Source: SB21 sp964415295
Lineage (GTDB): Bacteria; CLD3; SB21
Assembly (NCBI GenBank): GCA_964415295.1
Contig: CAYPYN010000001.1
Coordinates: 540,604-604,603 of the forward strand
Direction: 5' to 3'
DNA length: 64,000 nucleotides
The notes below the pieces were generated by a model that was not told the origin of the DNA, did no database searches, and saw nothing but the letters and a program-made list of their open reading frames with translations. Position numbers and translations under genes: made by a program. Positions 8,203 through 16,653 of the stretch are shown one piece after another (the first letter of the stretch is position 1; every line of letters starts with the position of its first letter).

Positions 8203-9342
8203 ATGAAAAAGTTATTTTTGTTCTGGCTGCTCTGCCCGGCTTTACTTCTTCAATGCAGTAAACCCGCAACTTTTACCGGCAAACCCGAAACGCCGGACGA
8301 ATTCGACCGGCAGATCCTTTTCCACATTCACAACGCCGATTACGCTATCGCCGACAGCCTGATCGGCTTGCGGCTCAAAGAGATGCCGGATCATCCGAAA
8401 TACTATTTTCTGAAGTCGTCCCTCCTTTTTCACGCGCGTTATTTCTACGCCACGCCGGCCAACCGCGATTCGATCAAAAACCTTTTCGCGGACTATTGCC
8501 GCCACACGATACGGCTCGCGGAGAAACTTCCGCCGACCACGGAAAATAAGTTCTACCTCGGCTCCGCCCACAGCTATCTCAGCCGTGTGCATATTATGAA
8601 TCAGTCCTTCACCGACGCCTATTTCGATGCGGCCTCAGGACAGGATTATCTGGAAGAAGTGATCGAAGAAAACCCGGAATTCTACGACGCGTATCTCAAT
8701 CTCGGCGTGATGAAATATTTCATCGCCACACGGACGAACTGGTGGCAGTCGGCTCTCGCCTTTCTCAGCGGCATGTCCGGCGACAAAGAAACGGCCTTAC
8801 GGGAACTTCGTCTTGTGCAGGAAAAAGGCGCGTTCAATAAGAACGAAGCCTCCTTCATCCTCGGACAGGTCTATCAGTTCTTTGAGAACAGTACGGAAAA
8901 TGCGCGCTACTACCAGCGTCAGTATCATGAGACGTTCCCGAACAATGCCTTCATGACCCGTCAGTATAATATGCTTGCATTGACCGATCTGATCAACGAA
9001 CGCGGCGTCCTGTATTTCGAAAGCCACATGGATTCCCTCATAGCCGAATACGGACTGAACAATGCGGGACTGCTCAATACCATCGGCTACCGCCTGATCA
9101 CGGACAATAAGACCGAGGACGCCCTGGTGATCTTCCGAGCCAATATGAAGCTCTTCCCGGAAGTGGCCAATTGTTACGACAGTTACGCCGAGGCCAATAT
9201 GCTGCTCGGAAGGAAAGAAGAAGCGATCAAATATTACACGACCGCCTACGAAAAGACCAAGACCGATCAGACTCTGAATGAAGAATTCAGGAAAACGCTT
9301 CAAACAGGGATCCAGGACAAACTGAAAGAGCTGAAAAAGTAA
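8203..9342 (+). CDS. TPR-repeat lipoprotein
   Basis: I choose ATG 8203, with AGGAG at 8190-8194, over an in-frame ATG at 8158, because it places a lipoprotein signal directly at the N-terminus (MKKLFLFWLLCPALLLQCSK; lipobox LLQC). The mature protein of about 360 residues is almost all helical, with TPR-like pairs such as YDAYLNLGVMKYFIATRTNWW, KNEASFILGQVYQFFENSTE, TEDALVIFRANMKLFPE and CYDSYAEANMLLGRKEEAIKYYTTAYE. The final 30 residues echo the end of the upstream hydrolase (LNE.F......IQDKLKELKK), suggesting shared ancestry of the two tails. It is likely a scaffold at the inner face of the outer membrane. The partner is unknown. Confidence 0.78.
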   Translation: MKKLFLFWLLCPALLLQCSKPATFTGKPETPDEFDRQILFHIHNADYAIADSLIGLRLKEMPDHPKYYFLKSSLLFHARYFYATPANRDSIKNLFADYCRHTIRLAEKLPPTTENKFYLGSAHSYLSRVHIMNQSFTDAYFDAASGQDYLEEVIEENPEFYDAYLNLGVMKYFIATRTNWWQSALAFLSGMSGDKETALRELRLVQEKGAFNKNEASFILGQVYQFFENSTENARYYQRQYHETFPNNAFMTRQYNMLALTDLINERGVLYFESHMDSLIAEYGLNNAGLLNTIGYRLITDNKTEDALVIFRANMKLFPEVANCYDSYAEANMLLGRKEEAIKYYTTAYEKTKTDQTLNEEFRKTLQTGIQDKLKELKK

Positions 9343-9364
9343 CCGATGGCAGAGTTGGGTTTTT

Positions 9365-9572
9365 GGCCTTGGAAAAACGCCGAAACAGAACCGGAGTTTG
9401 CAAACAACATCAGCAGAAAACGTGAAACAGACCAGAAAATTTTGAAGATATTAGATTAGAGGAACTGTTTTCTGCCACCAGCATAGCGAACTCCGGTTCC
9501 GGCGTTTTTTCATAGCCTTCGTGCTTTCTTTGTTTCTTTCTTTGCACGAGCAAAGAAAGAAAAGGGAAAGCA
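9365..9572 (-). repeat. Composite palindromic repeat, copy 2 (inverted, lacking module A)
   Basis: In the 280-base gap before 9625, module B of the composite repeat is present in reverse orientation. It runs from GGCCTTGGAAAAACGCCG at 9365 to CCGGCGTTTTTTCATAGCC near 9518, with inner arms CAGCAGAAAACGTGAAACAG and GGAACTGTTTTCTGCCACC. It is followed by the second hairpin, TTTCTTTCTTTGC with loop ACGA and arm GCAAAGAAAGAAA (near 9533-9563). Module A and the first hairpin are missing. The region holds no gene. Confidence 0.8.
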
Positions 9573-9624
9573 AGTAACCCTCAGAGTAACTCTTTCTACC
9601 GAAAAAAAACAAAAAAGGATCAAC

Positions 9625-10143
9625 ATGAAGATCATCACCCGCGGACAATTCATCATTCATTCTCTTGCTGCCTTCACCGGTTTGGTGATACGGCCTGTGA
9701 CCGCGTACGGATATCAGGAGAACTCCAAACAAAGTAAACCTCCAAAGGGTCCGCCGCTCGATGTAAAATTGGTACAGGAGTTTGTCGGGGCGGCGCACAA
9801 AGACTTTGAAAAGGTCAAGAGCATGCTGAAGGAGACACCCGATCTTCTCAATGCCGTTAACAACCTCGGCGGATGGGACTGGGAAGACGCCATCGGCGCT
9901 GCCGGCCATGTTGGGCTCAGAGACGAAGCGCTGTATCTGCTGGAACAAGGCGCACGGCCAACCATCTGCGTGGCCGCGATGCTGGGGAATCTGGAGATAG
10001 TCAAGGCGTATATCACGGCCTTTCCGCACATGAAAGACGCCGTGGGACCCCATAAGATTTCGCTGATGCGCCACGCCAAAGCCGGCGGCGATCATGCGCT
10101 GCCTGTGGCGGATTACCTTCGCTCCATCGGCGCAAAAGAATAA
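9625..10143 (+). CDS. Ankyrin-repeat-like exported protein
   Basis: The protein has 172 residues. The N-terminus MKIITRGQFIIHSLAAFTGLV looks like a Tat-type or hydrophobic export signal with a single Arg (TRGQF in place of TRRxF), so Tat export is uncertain. The body holds ankyrin-like helices: LVQEFVGAAHKDFEKVKSML, PDLLNAVNNLGGWDWEDAI, AAGHVGLRDEALYLLEQGA and AAMLGNLEIVKAYITAFP. Proteins of this size and pattern are often annotated as ankyrin repeat domain-containing. They bind other proteins and have no enzymatic role. AAAGGATC lies just before the start, and a composite repeat lies directly upstream. Confidence 0.72.
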   Translation: MKIITRGQFIIHSLAAFTGLVIRPVTAYGYQENSKQSKPPKGPPLDVKLVQEFVGAAHKDFEKVKSMLKETPDLLNAVNNLGGWDWEDAIGAAGHVGLRDEALYLLEQGARPTICVAAMLGNLEIVKAYITAFPHMKDAVGPHKISLMRHAKAGGDHALPVADYLRSIGAKE

Positions 10144-10181
10144 TTCCAGATCTCCGAAAATCGTTATCCCGCAAATAATAT

Positions 10182-10210
10182 TTGACAAATCCTGCCCGTG
10201 TATCTACATT
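10182..10210 (+). promoter_or_regulatory. Recurrent promoter motif, site 1
   Basis: TTGACA (10182-10187), spacer AATCCTGCCCGTGTATC of 17 bases and TACATT (10205-10210). The same -35, nearly the same spacer and the same -10 recur at 17111 and 18694. It also fits the Bacteroidota-type TTTG at -33 with TAnnTTT at -7. It lies 64 bases before the VOC gene start at 10274. Confidence 0.6.
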
Positions 10211-10273
10211 GACCTACCTATCGATATCTTTCTATCGTCATTGATCAGCACTTTCTATGGGAGAGCGTTCTTC

Positions 10274-10636
10274 ATGAAACCAGAGTTACTTGGCATAGTA
10301 CCTGTTCTTCCTTCTTCTGATATTGCGCGTGATGCGGCATGGTATAAGGAGAAAGCCGGATTTGAAACGGTTTTTGCGGATAACATGTATGCTGTGCTTT
10401 ACAGGGACCGCATTGGCCTTCACCTGCAGTGGCACGCGGATACACAAGACGATCCCCTGCTGGGCGGCTCGGTGATCAGGATATTTGTGAACGACGTCAG
10501 AATGTTCTTTGATGAATTTGTCCGCCGCGGCGCCGCTTCACAGGACGCCCTCCGGTTGAATACGCCGTGGCACACCCATGAATTCGGTTTCCATGACTTG
10601 AATAAGAACGCGATATTTTTCGTTGAAGGTCTGTGA
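10274..10636 (+). CDS. VOC superfamily (glyoxalase/bleomycin-resistance-like) protein
   Basis: I start at ATG 10274, since GGGAG lies at 10259-10263 and the domain begins immediately (LGIVPVLPSSDIARDAAWY). This gives 120 residues, the typical single-domain length. The beta-alpha-beta-beta-beta pattern is visible: DIARDAAWYKEKAGFETVF, AVLYRDRIGLHLQWH, VIRIFVNDVRMFFDEFVRRG and HEFGFHDLNKNAIFFVE. Relatives bind bleomycin-like compounds or carry out metal-dependent dioxygenase or isomerase reactions. The substrate cannot be inferred. Promoter site 1 lies upstream. The RibD-like gene follows after 34 bases, so the two may form a unit. Confidence 0.82.
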   Translation: MKPELLGIVPVLPSSDIARDAAWYKEKAGFETVFADNMYAVLYRDRIGLHLQWHADTQDDPLLGGSVIRIFVNDVRMFFDEFVRRGAASQDALRLNTPWHTHEFGFHDLNKNAIFFVEGL

Positions 10637-10670
10637 GCAGACTTTCAAAACCATAGCAGTAGGCTGGATC

Positions 10671-11237
10671 ATGAGAAAACTCATTGCCGCCATCAATATG
10701 ACCCTCGACGGGTTTTGCGACCACACGGCCGGGATCGCCGATGATGAATTGCACGAACATTACAACGAACTGCTGCGCAACGCCGGCGCTCTTCTGTACG
10801 GAAGAATAACGTACCAGCTCATGGAAAGTTACTGGCCGCTGGTAGTGAAACATCCAACCGGCAACAAACCTCAGGATGAATTTGCTGTTTTAATAGAGAA
10901 CATCCCCAAGATTGTATTTTCCAGAACGCTGAAAGATACCGGATGGAAAAACGCAAAACTTGCCAAAGGAAGCCTGGAAGCAGAAGTGTTGGAACTCAAG
11001 CGGCAAACAGGTAAACCCGTTTTCGCCGGCAGCCCGAGCCTGATTGCGTCTCTGTCGAAACTTAACCTGATCGATGAATACCAACTTTGCGTTCATCCCG
11101 TCATATTAGGAAACGGTTTACGGCTATTCAAAAACATCAGCGACCAAGCTATTCTTAGACTTTTAACGACAAAAACTTTCGGCTCCGGCGCCATAGTGCT
11201 TTATTATGAGCCGGTACGCCCGGCGGCTTCTCTTTGA
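10671..11237 (+). CDS. Dihydrofolate reductase family / RibD C-terminal domain protein
   Basis: Starting at ATG 10671, where the domain begins (MRKLIAAINMTLDGFCDHTAG), gives 188 residues. Features of the RibD-C/YyaP-like DHFR fold are LRNAGALLYGRITYQLMESYWP, the strand KIVFSRTLKDTGWKNAKLAKG, LKRQTGKPVFAGSPSLIASL (the nucleotide-binding GSP element) and DEYQLCVHPVILGNGLRLFKN. Such stand-alone proteins are NAD(P)H-binding reductases of unknown substrate. They are not riboflavin genes, and no deaminase domain is fused here. It follows the VOC gene closely and may share its transcript. Confidence 0.85.
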   Translation: MRKLIAAINMTLDGFCDHTAGIADDELHEHYNELLRNAGALLYGRITYQLMESYWPLVVKHPTGNKPQDEFAVLIENIPKIVFSRTLKDTGWKNAKLAKGSLEAEVLELKRQTGKPVFAGSPSLIASLSKLNLIDEYQLCVHPVILGNGLRLFKNISDQAILRLLTTKTFGSGAIVLYYEPVRPAASL

Positions 11238-11329
11238 TGCCGCTTTGCAGCCAACCGCATTTGGAAATAACCCGGATTATAGGCTGATCATTTCAAGTTA
11301 TCGCCATTTATTAAAACCGGAGGATAAGA

Positions 11330-11857
11330 ATGAAAAGTCTATGTCTTACGTTTTTAATTTCCGTGTCAGTATACGCCCAAAAGGATTCGGCTGAGGCTAA
11401 GAGATTAGCGAAAGATCCGGTCAAGGCACAATACCTTTCGGTTTTGAATACGCTCGTTCCGTCGTGTGCCGGCATTGGCTTAGCTCTTCACGCCGGCGAT
11501 TGGAATACGCAGTCGTATTACGGAGTATCTTTGATGGCCTATGGCTTAGTTGCGGGTCCCTCTATAGGTCACTTTTACTCCAGCAACCATGCCGCGGCAT
11601 GGAAAGGGATCATTTTCAGAGGAGGCGCGGCCTTGCTGCTTACGGCGGGCGGGCAGTACGTTCTTGCTTCCCCAATACTCGCCGTGGCTGTGATTTCAAT
11701 AGGCGGCGGTTTCATAATTAAAAGCGCTATCAATGATATGCGAACAGCCAGGAAGTCAGCCGAAGCCTATAACAAGAAACATGGACTTACGTTTTCACCG
11801 GTCTTCAATCCTGGTGAGAAAGTTGCTGGATTACAACTACTGTATGTATTACACTAG
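11330..11857 (+). CDS. Exported or membrane protein of unknown function
   Basis: The protein has 175 residues with a signal peptide (MKSLCLTFLISVSVYAQ) and then several glycine-rich hydrophobic stretches: VLNTLVPSCAGIGLALHAG, GVSLMAYGLVAGPSIGHFY, IIFRGGAALLLTAGGQYVLA and ILAVAVISIGGGFIIKSAI. The C-terminus GEKVAGLQLLYVLH resembles an outer-surface beta strand. A second protein of the same layout is at 13477-13959 (signal peptide, glycine-rich membrane stretches, final hydrophobic strand), so both may belong to one lineage-specific family. GGAGG precedes the start. Function unknown. Confidence 0.65.
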   Translation: MKSLCLTFLISVSVYAQKDSAEAKRLAKDPVKAQYLSVLNTLVPSCAGIGLALHAGDWNTQSYYGVSLMAYGLVAGPSIGHFYSSNHAAAWKGIIFRGGAALLLTAGGQYVLASPILAVAVISIGGGFIIKSAINDMRTARKSAEAYNKKHGLTFSPVFNPGEKVAGLQLLYVLH

Positions 11858-11972
11858 ATTTTCCGGCATGGCCCATACCAGGCCGCTCATTCTTTCGCGA
11901 ATATCCGCCCAGCGAAAGGCCTCATTGCGGAGGCGCGCTCTTCAAACCAAACCACTATGAAGGAGTAATCCC

Positions 11973-12497
11973 ATGAAAAAATCGATTTTGATCATCCTGC
12001 TCGTGACGGCATCCTTCTTTTCCGGATTCACTTTACAAACCCTGCTCACGCAGCAAAGCGCACCTCAGCAAATGAAGAAGGTTACGGGCATTGGAGGCAT
12101 TTTCTTCAAATGCAAAGACCCCGGCAAGATCAAAGAATGGTATAGCAAAAATCTTGGGCTCAACACCGACAAATACGGAGCCGTTTTCGAATGGTATCAG
12201 GGCGCGGACAGCACCCGGAAAGGATTCACTCAATGGAGTCCTTTTAAGGAAACCACGAAGTATTTTGAACCGTCGACCAAAGACTTCATGATCAATTACA
12301 GGGTCGAAAATATGGAAGCGCTTGTAGAGACCCTGAGGAAGAACGGAGTGACCATTGTGGACAGCATTCAATCGTATGACTACGGTAAATTTGTTCACAT
12401 CCTCGATCCGGAAGGGAATAATCTGGAATTGTGGGAACCGAATGATATCGAATACGAAAAAATGGGAAAACAACTCGGCGCCAAGACGACCAAATAG
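11973..12497 (+). CDS. Exported VOC superfamily protein
   Basis: The protein has 174 residues. A hydrophobic N-terminal segment (KSILIILLVTASFFSGFTLQ) acts as a signal peptide or anchor, which is unusual for VOC proteins. The domain follows: VTGIGGIFFKCKDPGKIKEWY with SKNLGLNTDKYGAVFEW, then DFMINYRVENMEALVETLRKN and GKFVHILDPEGNNLELWEP, the standard C-terminal strand with the metal-ligand Glu. It probably works in the periplasm or attached to the inner membrane. AAGGAG lies upstream of the start. Substrate unknown. Confidence 0.82.
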   Translation: MKKSILIILLVTASFFSGFTLQTLLTQQSAPQQMKKVTGIGGIFFKCKDPGKIKEWYSKNLGLNTDKYGAVFEWYQGADSTRKGFTQWSPFKETTKYFEPSTKDFMINYRVENMEALVETLRKNGVTIVDSIQSYDYGKFVHILDPEGNNLELWEPNDIEYEKMGKQLGAKTTK

Positions 12498-12563
12498 AGT
12501 CGATTCTAAGTCGGTTTGAATACGTCAGCAACATAGAAATATTAATCCCCCTACAAAAACAAA

Positions 12564-13418
12564 ATGAAAATACTGGAACGTATTCATCCGGTTTTACTGG
12601 TCATCATCACGATGTTCAGCGTGCAATGGGGCGCGGCGCTCGCGAAATCGCTGTTCGCCGAATTCGGCGCCCTCACGGTGGTCTTCTGGCGCGTGGCGCT
12701 CGGAGCGGTGATGCTGCTGATCCTCGTGCGTCCGGCGCTGGGCGCATTGAGCCGCCATCAGTGGAAGACAAGTATCATTTTTGGCGTCGCGCTGGTCACC
12801 ATGAATGTCACGTACTATTTATCCTTAGAGCGCCTGCCGCTCGGCTTGTGCGTGACCATCGAATTCATAGGACCTTTGGCCGTAGCGGCCTGGCACAGCC
12901 ATCGCGCGCTCGATTTTGTCTGGGTCGCGCTCGCGGCGCTCGGCATTGCGCTGCTCAATCCGTTCAGCGGCCATATCGATGCGGTCGGATTTGTTCTCGC
13001 GCTGATCACCGGCGCTTTATGGGGACTTTACATTATCCTCGGCGAGAAACTGGGCAGTGCGACGCCGGGCGCACTCGGTCTGACCGTCGCAATGAGCGTT
13101 GGCGCTTTGTTATTGGCGCCTGTGAAAATGATGGATACGCCGCAGTGGCTGAATATCCTGCCCGCGCTGCCGTTTGCGGCGGCGGTGGCGCTGCTCTCTT
13201 CCGTCATTCCGTACAGTTTTGAGATCGAAGCCTTGCGCCGAATGCCGGCCAAAGTATTCGGCATCTTGATGAGCCTGGAGCCGGCCTGCGCGGCGGCCAT
13301 CGGTTTCCTCGTACTCGGAGAGCATTTGACGTTCTGGCAATGCGTGGCCATAGGAGCCGTCATAACGGCCGGTTTCGGCGCGGCCCGCGGCACTGCCAAA
13401 GTACCGATGGATGCATGA
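12564..13418 (+). CDS. EamA/DMT-superfamily transporter, RhtA-like
   Basis: The 284-residue protein has ten hydrophobic segments in two EamA repeats. Motifs such as VQWGAALAKSLFAEFGALTVV, FWRVALGAVMLLILVRP, YYLSLERLPLGLCVTIEFIGP and the second-half SVIPYSFEIEALRRMPAKVFGILMSLEPACAA match the RhtA branch (threonine/homoserine exporter of E. coli) well. The family exports amino acids or related metabolites using the proton gradient. RhtA-like is a confident placement, but the exact substrate is inferred. No clear Shine-Dalgarno sequence precedes the ATG. The next gene starts 58 bases on. Confidence 0.87.
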   Translation: MKILERIHPVLLVIITMFSVQWGAALAKSLFAEFGALTVVFWRVALGAVMLLILVRPALGALSRHQWKTSIIFGVALVTMNVTYYLSLERLPLGLCVTIEFIGPLAVAAWHSHRALDFVWVALAALGIALLNPFSGHIDAVGFVLALITGALWGLYIILGEKLGSATPGALGLTVAMSVGALLLAPVKMMDTPQWLNILPALPFAAAVALLSSVIPYSFEIEALRRMPAKVFGILMSLEPACAAAIGFLVLGEHLTFWQCVAIGAVITAGFGAARGTAKVPMDA

Positions 13419-13476
13419 TAGAAAACGCACTACGCCGATTTGGACATTACATCGGCAAAAGATAAGCGGAGTCAAA

Positions 13477-13959
13477 ATGAAAAGCTTGACACTTGTTGTG
13501 ATGATTGTTTTATTAGGAAAGTTACCAGAGATTCATGCTCAACAAGCAGACACAACGACCGGGCCGCCGTATTTTAGTCAACTGCTGGCCGGTAACGCGG
13601 GTGGCCTGGTTGGCGGTTTGGTCGGCTTGTTAATTGGTCTGCGTTTTGACAGAAAGAAGGATATGCCCGCAGCCGCGACCGTCGCCGGAACTTTGATAGG
13701 CTGGAATTTGGGCGTGGCGGCCGGAGTCAAATTCTATAGTGATAGATTTGGCCATCGTGGATCCTACCTGGCATGCCTTGGAGGCAGCGCCATTGGAACT
13801 ATCGGCATGGTCGGCGGACCACTGGTTTTTTTCACGTCGCCTGCCGGAGCCGTCATAGGATACAACATGACCAAAAAATCCAAATCGGTTTCACTGATCC
13901 CTTTTTATAATGTCAAACAACGCTCGGCCGCTGTGGTTTTGTCACTGCATGTAAAATGA
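13477..13959 (+). CDS. Glycine-rich exported or membrane protein of unknown function
   Basis: ATG 13477 is preferred, with GCGGAG at 13466-13471 and a signal peptide (MKSLTLVVMIVLLGKLPEIHAQ). It gives 160 residues. Four glycine-rich hydrophobic stretches follow (LAGNAGGLVGGLVGLLIGLR, VAGTLIGWNLGVAAGVKFY, CLGGSAIGTIGMVGGPLVFF, AGAVIGYNMT), then a final SAAVVLSLHVK strand. The arrangement parallels 11330-11857. Glycine-zipper-like packing in a membrane is likely. Function unknown. Confidence 0.62.
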   Translation: MKSLTLVVMIVLLGKLPEIHAQQADTTTGPPYFSQLLAGNAGGLVGGLVGLLIGLRFDRKKDMPAAATVAGTLIGWNLGVAAGVKFYSDRFGHRGSYLACLGGSAIGTIGMVGGPLVFFTSPAGAVIGYNMTKKSKSVSLIPFYNVKQRSAAVVLSLHVK

Positions 13960-13993
13960 TTCGCGACGGACGCCGCCTAAACCGAAAGTATCC

Positions 13994-14725
13994 ATGATCA
14001 CCCGTATCGGACATATTCACCAGATCGTACGCTATCCCGTCAAATCGATGGCCGGTATCGCCGCGGACTGGGCCTTCCTGGGCTGGCATGGCTTGCCGGG
14101 CGACCGCCGCTTCGCATTCCGCCGCATCAACGACAAAAGCGACTTCCCATGGCTTACGGCGAGCAAACTGCCTGAACTGCTTTTGTACCAGCCGCTCGAA
14201 CTCGATGCGAATGCCGCCGAACCATTGCCTGCGAAAATCCGCACGCCGGAAGGCCTCATCGTTCCTCTTGGCAGCGCGGAACTCGACAAAAGCGTAAGCG
14301 ATAAATTCGGAAGTCCGGTCGAACTGATGAGATCCAGGCACGGTATTTTTGATGAAGGGATCATCTCGGTGATCAATCTCGCGACGATGTCATTCATCAG
14401 CCGCGAAGCGGATCAGGAACTTGACCCGCGGCGCTTCCGGGCCAATATTGTCATTGCGTCCGATTCGTCAAAACCTTTTGAAGAGGACAGCTGGATAGGA
14501 CGCAGGCTGGTTTTCGACGGCAACGGATCGGGGCCGACGCTCACCGTGACGATGCGTGATCTGCGGTGCATGATGATCAACCTGGACCCGGATACGGCCC
14601 GGCAGAATCCCGGTATGATGAAGGCCGCCGCCCGTCTGAATGAGAATCATGCGGGTGTCTATGCCAGCGTGACACGCACCGGAGAAATTTATATCGGTCA
14701 GTCGGTTGGTTTTATCAACGAGTGA
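13994..14725 (+). CDS. MOSC domain-containing protein
   Basis: The protein has 243 residues. The N-terminal MOSC_N beta-barrel is visible in IGHIHQIVRYPVKSMAGIAAD and GLPGDRRFAFRR. The MOSC domain carries GIISVINLATMSFI, LDPRRFRANIVI, EDSWIGRRLVF and MRDLRCMMINLDPDTARQNP, where the Cys corresponds to the conserved, likely sulfur- or molybdenum-handling residue of the family. Relatives include the mARC and YcbX-type enzymes that reduce N-hydroxylated compounds with a molybdenum cofactor. Whether this single-domain version is an enzyme is unclear. It fits the molybdenum theme of the partial hydroxylase at 1-260. Confidence 0.88.
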   Translation: MITRIGHIHQIVRYPVKSMAGIAADWAFLGWHGLPGDRRFAFRRINDKSDFPWLTASKLPELLLYQPLELDANAAEPLPAKIRTPEGLIVPLGSAELDKSVSDKFGSPVELMRSRHGIFDEGIISVINLATMSFISREADQELDPRRFRANIVIASDSSKPFEEDSWIGRRLVFDGNGSGPTLTVTMRDLRCMMINLDPDTARQNPGMMKAAARLNENHAGVYASVTRTGEIYIGQSVGFINE

Positions 14726-14757
14726 TGATACATACCTGAACTCAATAAGGAATGATA

Positions 14758-15174
14758 ATGAAAATTGCAGCCCAAGTACAGAATTCGGAAGGCCGGCATC
14801 AGGTGACGCTTCAGACCGACGGCGCCGCGCACTCCATTACCATTCCGCCGCGTTCAACCGGGTTCGGTTCCAGCGCCAACGGCGGCGAACTGTTGTTCCT
14901 GGCCTTAGCGACGTGCTACTGCAACGATATCTATCGTGAATCCGCAAGCCGAGGCATCAAAGTTGTCGGTGTGGAAGTCACCGTCGAGGGAGAATTTGGC
15001 AAGGCCGGCGAACCGGCAAGGAACGTGACGTACCATGCCAAAGTCAGTGCAGACGCCGCTGAAAACGATATTCTGGACCTCATGAAGCATACGGATACGG
15101 TAGCCGAAATTCACAATACCTTGAGAAACCAAACTCCGGTACGGCTTGGCCGCATCGAGGCAAGGTCTCTTTAG
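14758..15174 (+). CDS. OsmC family protein
   Basis: TAAGG at 14746-14750 favours ATG 14758 (seven bases away) over ATG 14752 (one base away). The protein is then 138 residues. GGELLFLALATCYCNDIYREA-like text places the first catalytic-type Cys in the central helix, and VEVTVEGEFGKAGEPARNV and HNTLRNQTPVRL follow as in OsmC/YhfA proteins. OsmC/Ohr members reduce organic hydroperoxides through a Cys pair. Here the second Cys of the Ohr pattern is not obvious (a nearby second Cys lies in CYC), so peroxidase activity is uncertain. Confidence 0.85.
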   Translation: MKIAAQVQNSEGRHQVTLQTDGAAHSITIPPRSTGFGSSANGGELLFLALATCYCNDIYRESASRGIKVVGVEVTVEGEFGKAGEPARNVTYHAKVSADAAENDILDLMKHTDTVAEIHNTLRNQTPVRLGRIEARSL

Positions 15175-15205
15175 ATGATATTGATATTCACCAAACAGAA
15201 AAAAT

Positions 15206-15970
15206 ATGTCCATCACAAAGGAATCTGAACTGACCGGAATGCGGAAAGCCGCCCAGGCCGTGGCTTATGCGCTGAAAGAAATGACGGGATACGCCAGGCC
15301 CGGCATGACCACGAAGGAACTTGACCGTTACGGCGCAAAAATTCTATCCGAACTTGGAGCAAACTCAGCGCCTTACCTGGCGTATGGCTTTCCCGGCTGG
15401 ACCTGTATCAGCGTCAATCATGAATTTTGCCACGGGATCCCTTCCGACCAAAGGGTCCTGAAAGAAGGCGATCTGGTCAATATCGACGTATCGGCAGAAC
15501 TGGACGGATATTGGGCGGACAACGGCGGCTCGTTTGTTCTCGGCAAAGATATTCACCGGCATCAGGAATTAGTGTCGGCTTCAAAATTCATCCTAAAAAA
15601 AGCTATCGAACAGATCAAAGACGGCGTGCGGATCTCGGATATCGGACACGTGATGGAGATCGAAGCCGGAAAACGAGGCTACCGGGTGATCAAGAATCTC
15701 GGCGGACACGGGATCGGGCGACGCCTTCATGAAGAGCCGGAAGGATTGTTTAATTTCCGGAACCGGTCGGATCAAAGAAAATTCAGGAAGAATTCCGTCG
15801 TGGCCATAGAAACTTTCATTTCGACCGTATCAAGTTACGCCGACACCTTAAACGACGGATGGACATTGGCCGGTGACCGCGGCGGATACATGGCCCAGCA
15901 CGAACATACGATCGTGGTTACGGACGGACAGCCGATCATTCTGACCGAAATGAACGGCATATGGAACTAA
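15206..15970 (+). CDS. map: Type I methionine aminopeptidase
   Basis: The 254-residue protein has the full set of dinuclear metal ligands: D94 (NIDVSAELDGYWAD), D105 in the same strand pair, H168 (GGHGIGR), E202 (VAIETF) and E233 (QHEHTIVV). The substrate-positioning His is in NHEFCHGIP. The length fits a type Ia enzyme without the N-terminal zinc-finger extension. It removes the initiator Met from new proteins. It stands apart from the ribosomal protein operon where map often lies, and its HRH-rich middle (GKDIHRHQELV) and FISTVSSYADTL are typical of the paralogous 'map2' copies of Bacteroidota and actinobacteria. A second map gene elsewhere is therefore likely. Confidence 0.93.
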   Translation: MSITKESELTGMRKAAQAVAYALKEMTGYARPGMTTKELDRYGAKILSELGANSAPYLAYGFPGWTCISVNHEFCHGIPSDQRVLKEGDLVNIDVSAELDGYWADNGGSFVLGKDIHRHQELVSASKFILKKAIEQIKDGVRISDIGHVMEIEAGKRGYRVIKNLGGHGIGRRLHEEPEGLFNFRNRSDQRKFRKNSVVAIETFISTVSSYADTLNDGWTLAGDRGGYMAQHEHTIVVTDGQPIILTEMNGIWN

Positions 15971-16025
15971 AACGAATAAAGGCCGTGTAATGAGCGTTCA
16001 CGATCATCCAAACAATAAAGGCACT

Positions 16026-16574
16026 ATGAAAACGACTCTTCTTTTTGTCCTCATGATAGCATTGCTCTCCTGCGAGGAATCCAAAACCGACCCGGTCGGG
16101 TATCCTCAGTATCTGACGGCACACATCAACGGGAACCGCGTTACATACAATCAGTCCGGAGTGATCGATTCCATAAATTTTGATGGAACGGATGAAGTGC
16201 TCCCATTCGTAGTGGAGTTCGGACAGCTCATGTATCCGGACTCTTTCATCATTACGCACCCGGATTCAGCCTATGTGCGCTTCGGGCAATTTACGGACAG
16301 CCCCGGCGCCGACTTTGCCACGATCCGCGATCTGGTCATTACGGAAAGCCATGATACGGTCTACTTTTCCATCGCAAAGACCGGTTATGTCATGTTCACG
16401 ATGAATGGCGACCATCTTCATTTCAGCGGAAAAGGATATTTCTATTCTTTTACGGACGCATATGGCGGAACCCTTGGACAAAATACGGGAGACCAAACGC
16501 GTTTCAATTTCCCTGCATCCTGGGTGTCCGTGGATACGGCCCGGTTGTGGCGTTATGATATCACGTATTACTGA
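16026..16574 (+). CDS. Lipoprotein of unknown function
   Basis: Starting at ATG 16026 gives 182 residues with a lipoprotein signal (MKTTLLFVLMIALLSCEESK; lipobox LLSC). An in-frame upstream ATG at 15990 would place 12 extra charged residues before it. The mature part is beta-rich (YLTAHINGNRVTYNQSG, PFVVEFGQLMYPDSFIIT, TVYFSIAKTGYVMFTMNG, HLHFSGKGYFYSFTD). It is similar in style to DUF-type lipoproteins of Bacteroidota, but I do not recognise the family. Confidence 0.65.
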   Translation: MKTTLLFVLMIALLSCEESKTDPVGYPQYLTAHINGNRVTYNQSGVIDSINFDGTDEVLPFVVEFGQLMYPDSFIITHPDSAYVRFGQFTDSPGADFATIRDLVITESHDTVYFSIAKTGYVMFTMNGDHLHFSGKGYFYSFTDAYGGTLGQNTGDQTRFNFPASWVSVDTARLWRYDITYY

Positions 16575-16653
16575 GAACTCCGTCGTGCCCTAAATACTCA
16601 TAGGTCACTTTCCTTTTAAATTATCAAACTTTACTTTGAAAGGCATAGGCGCT

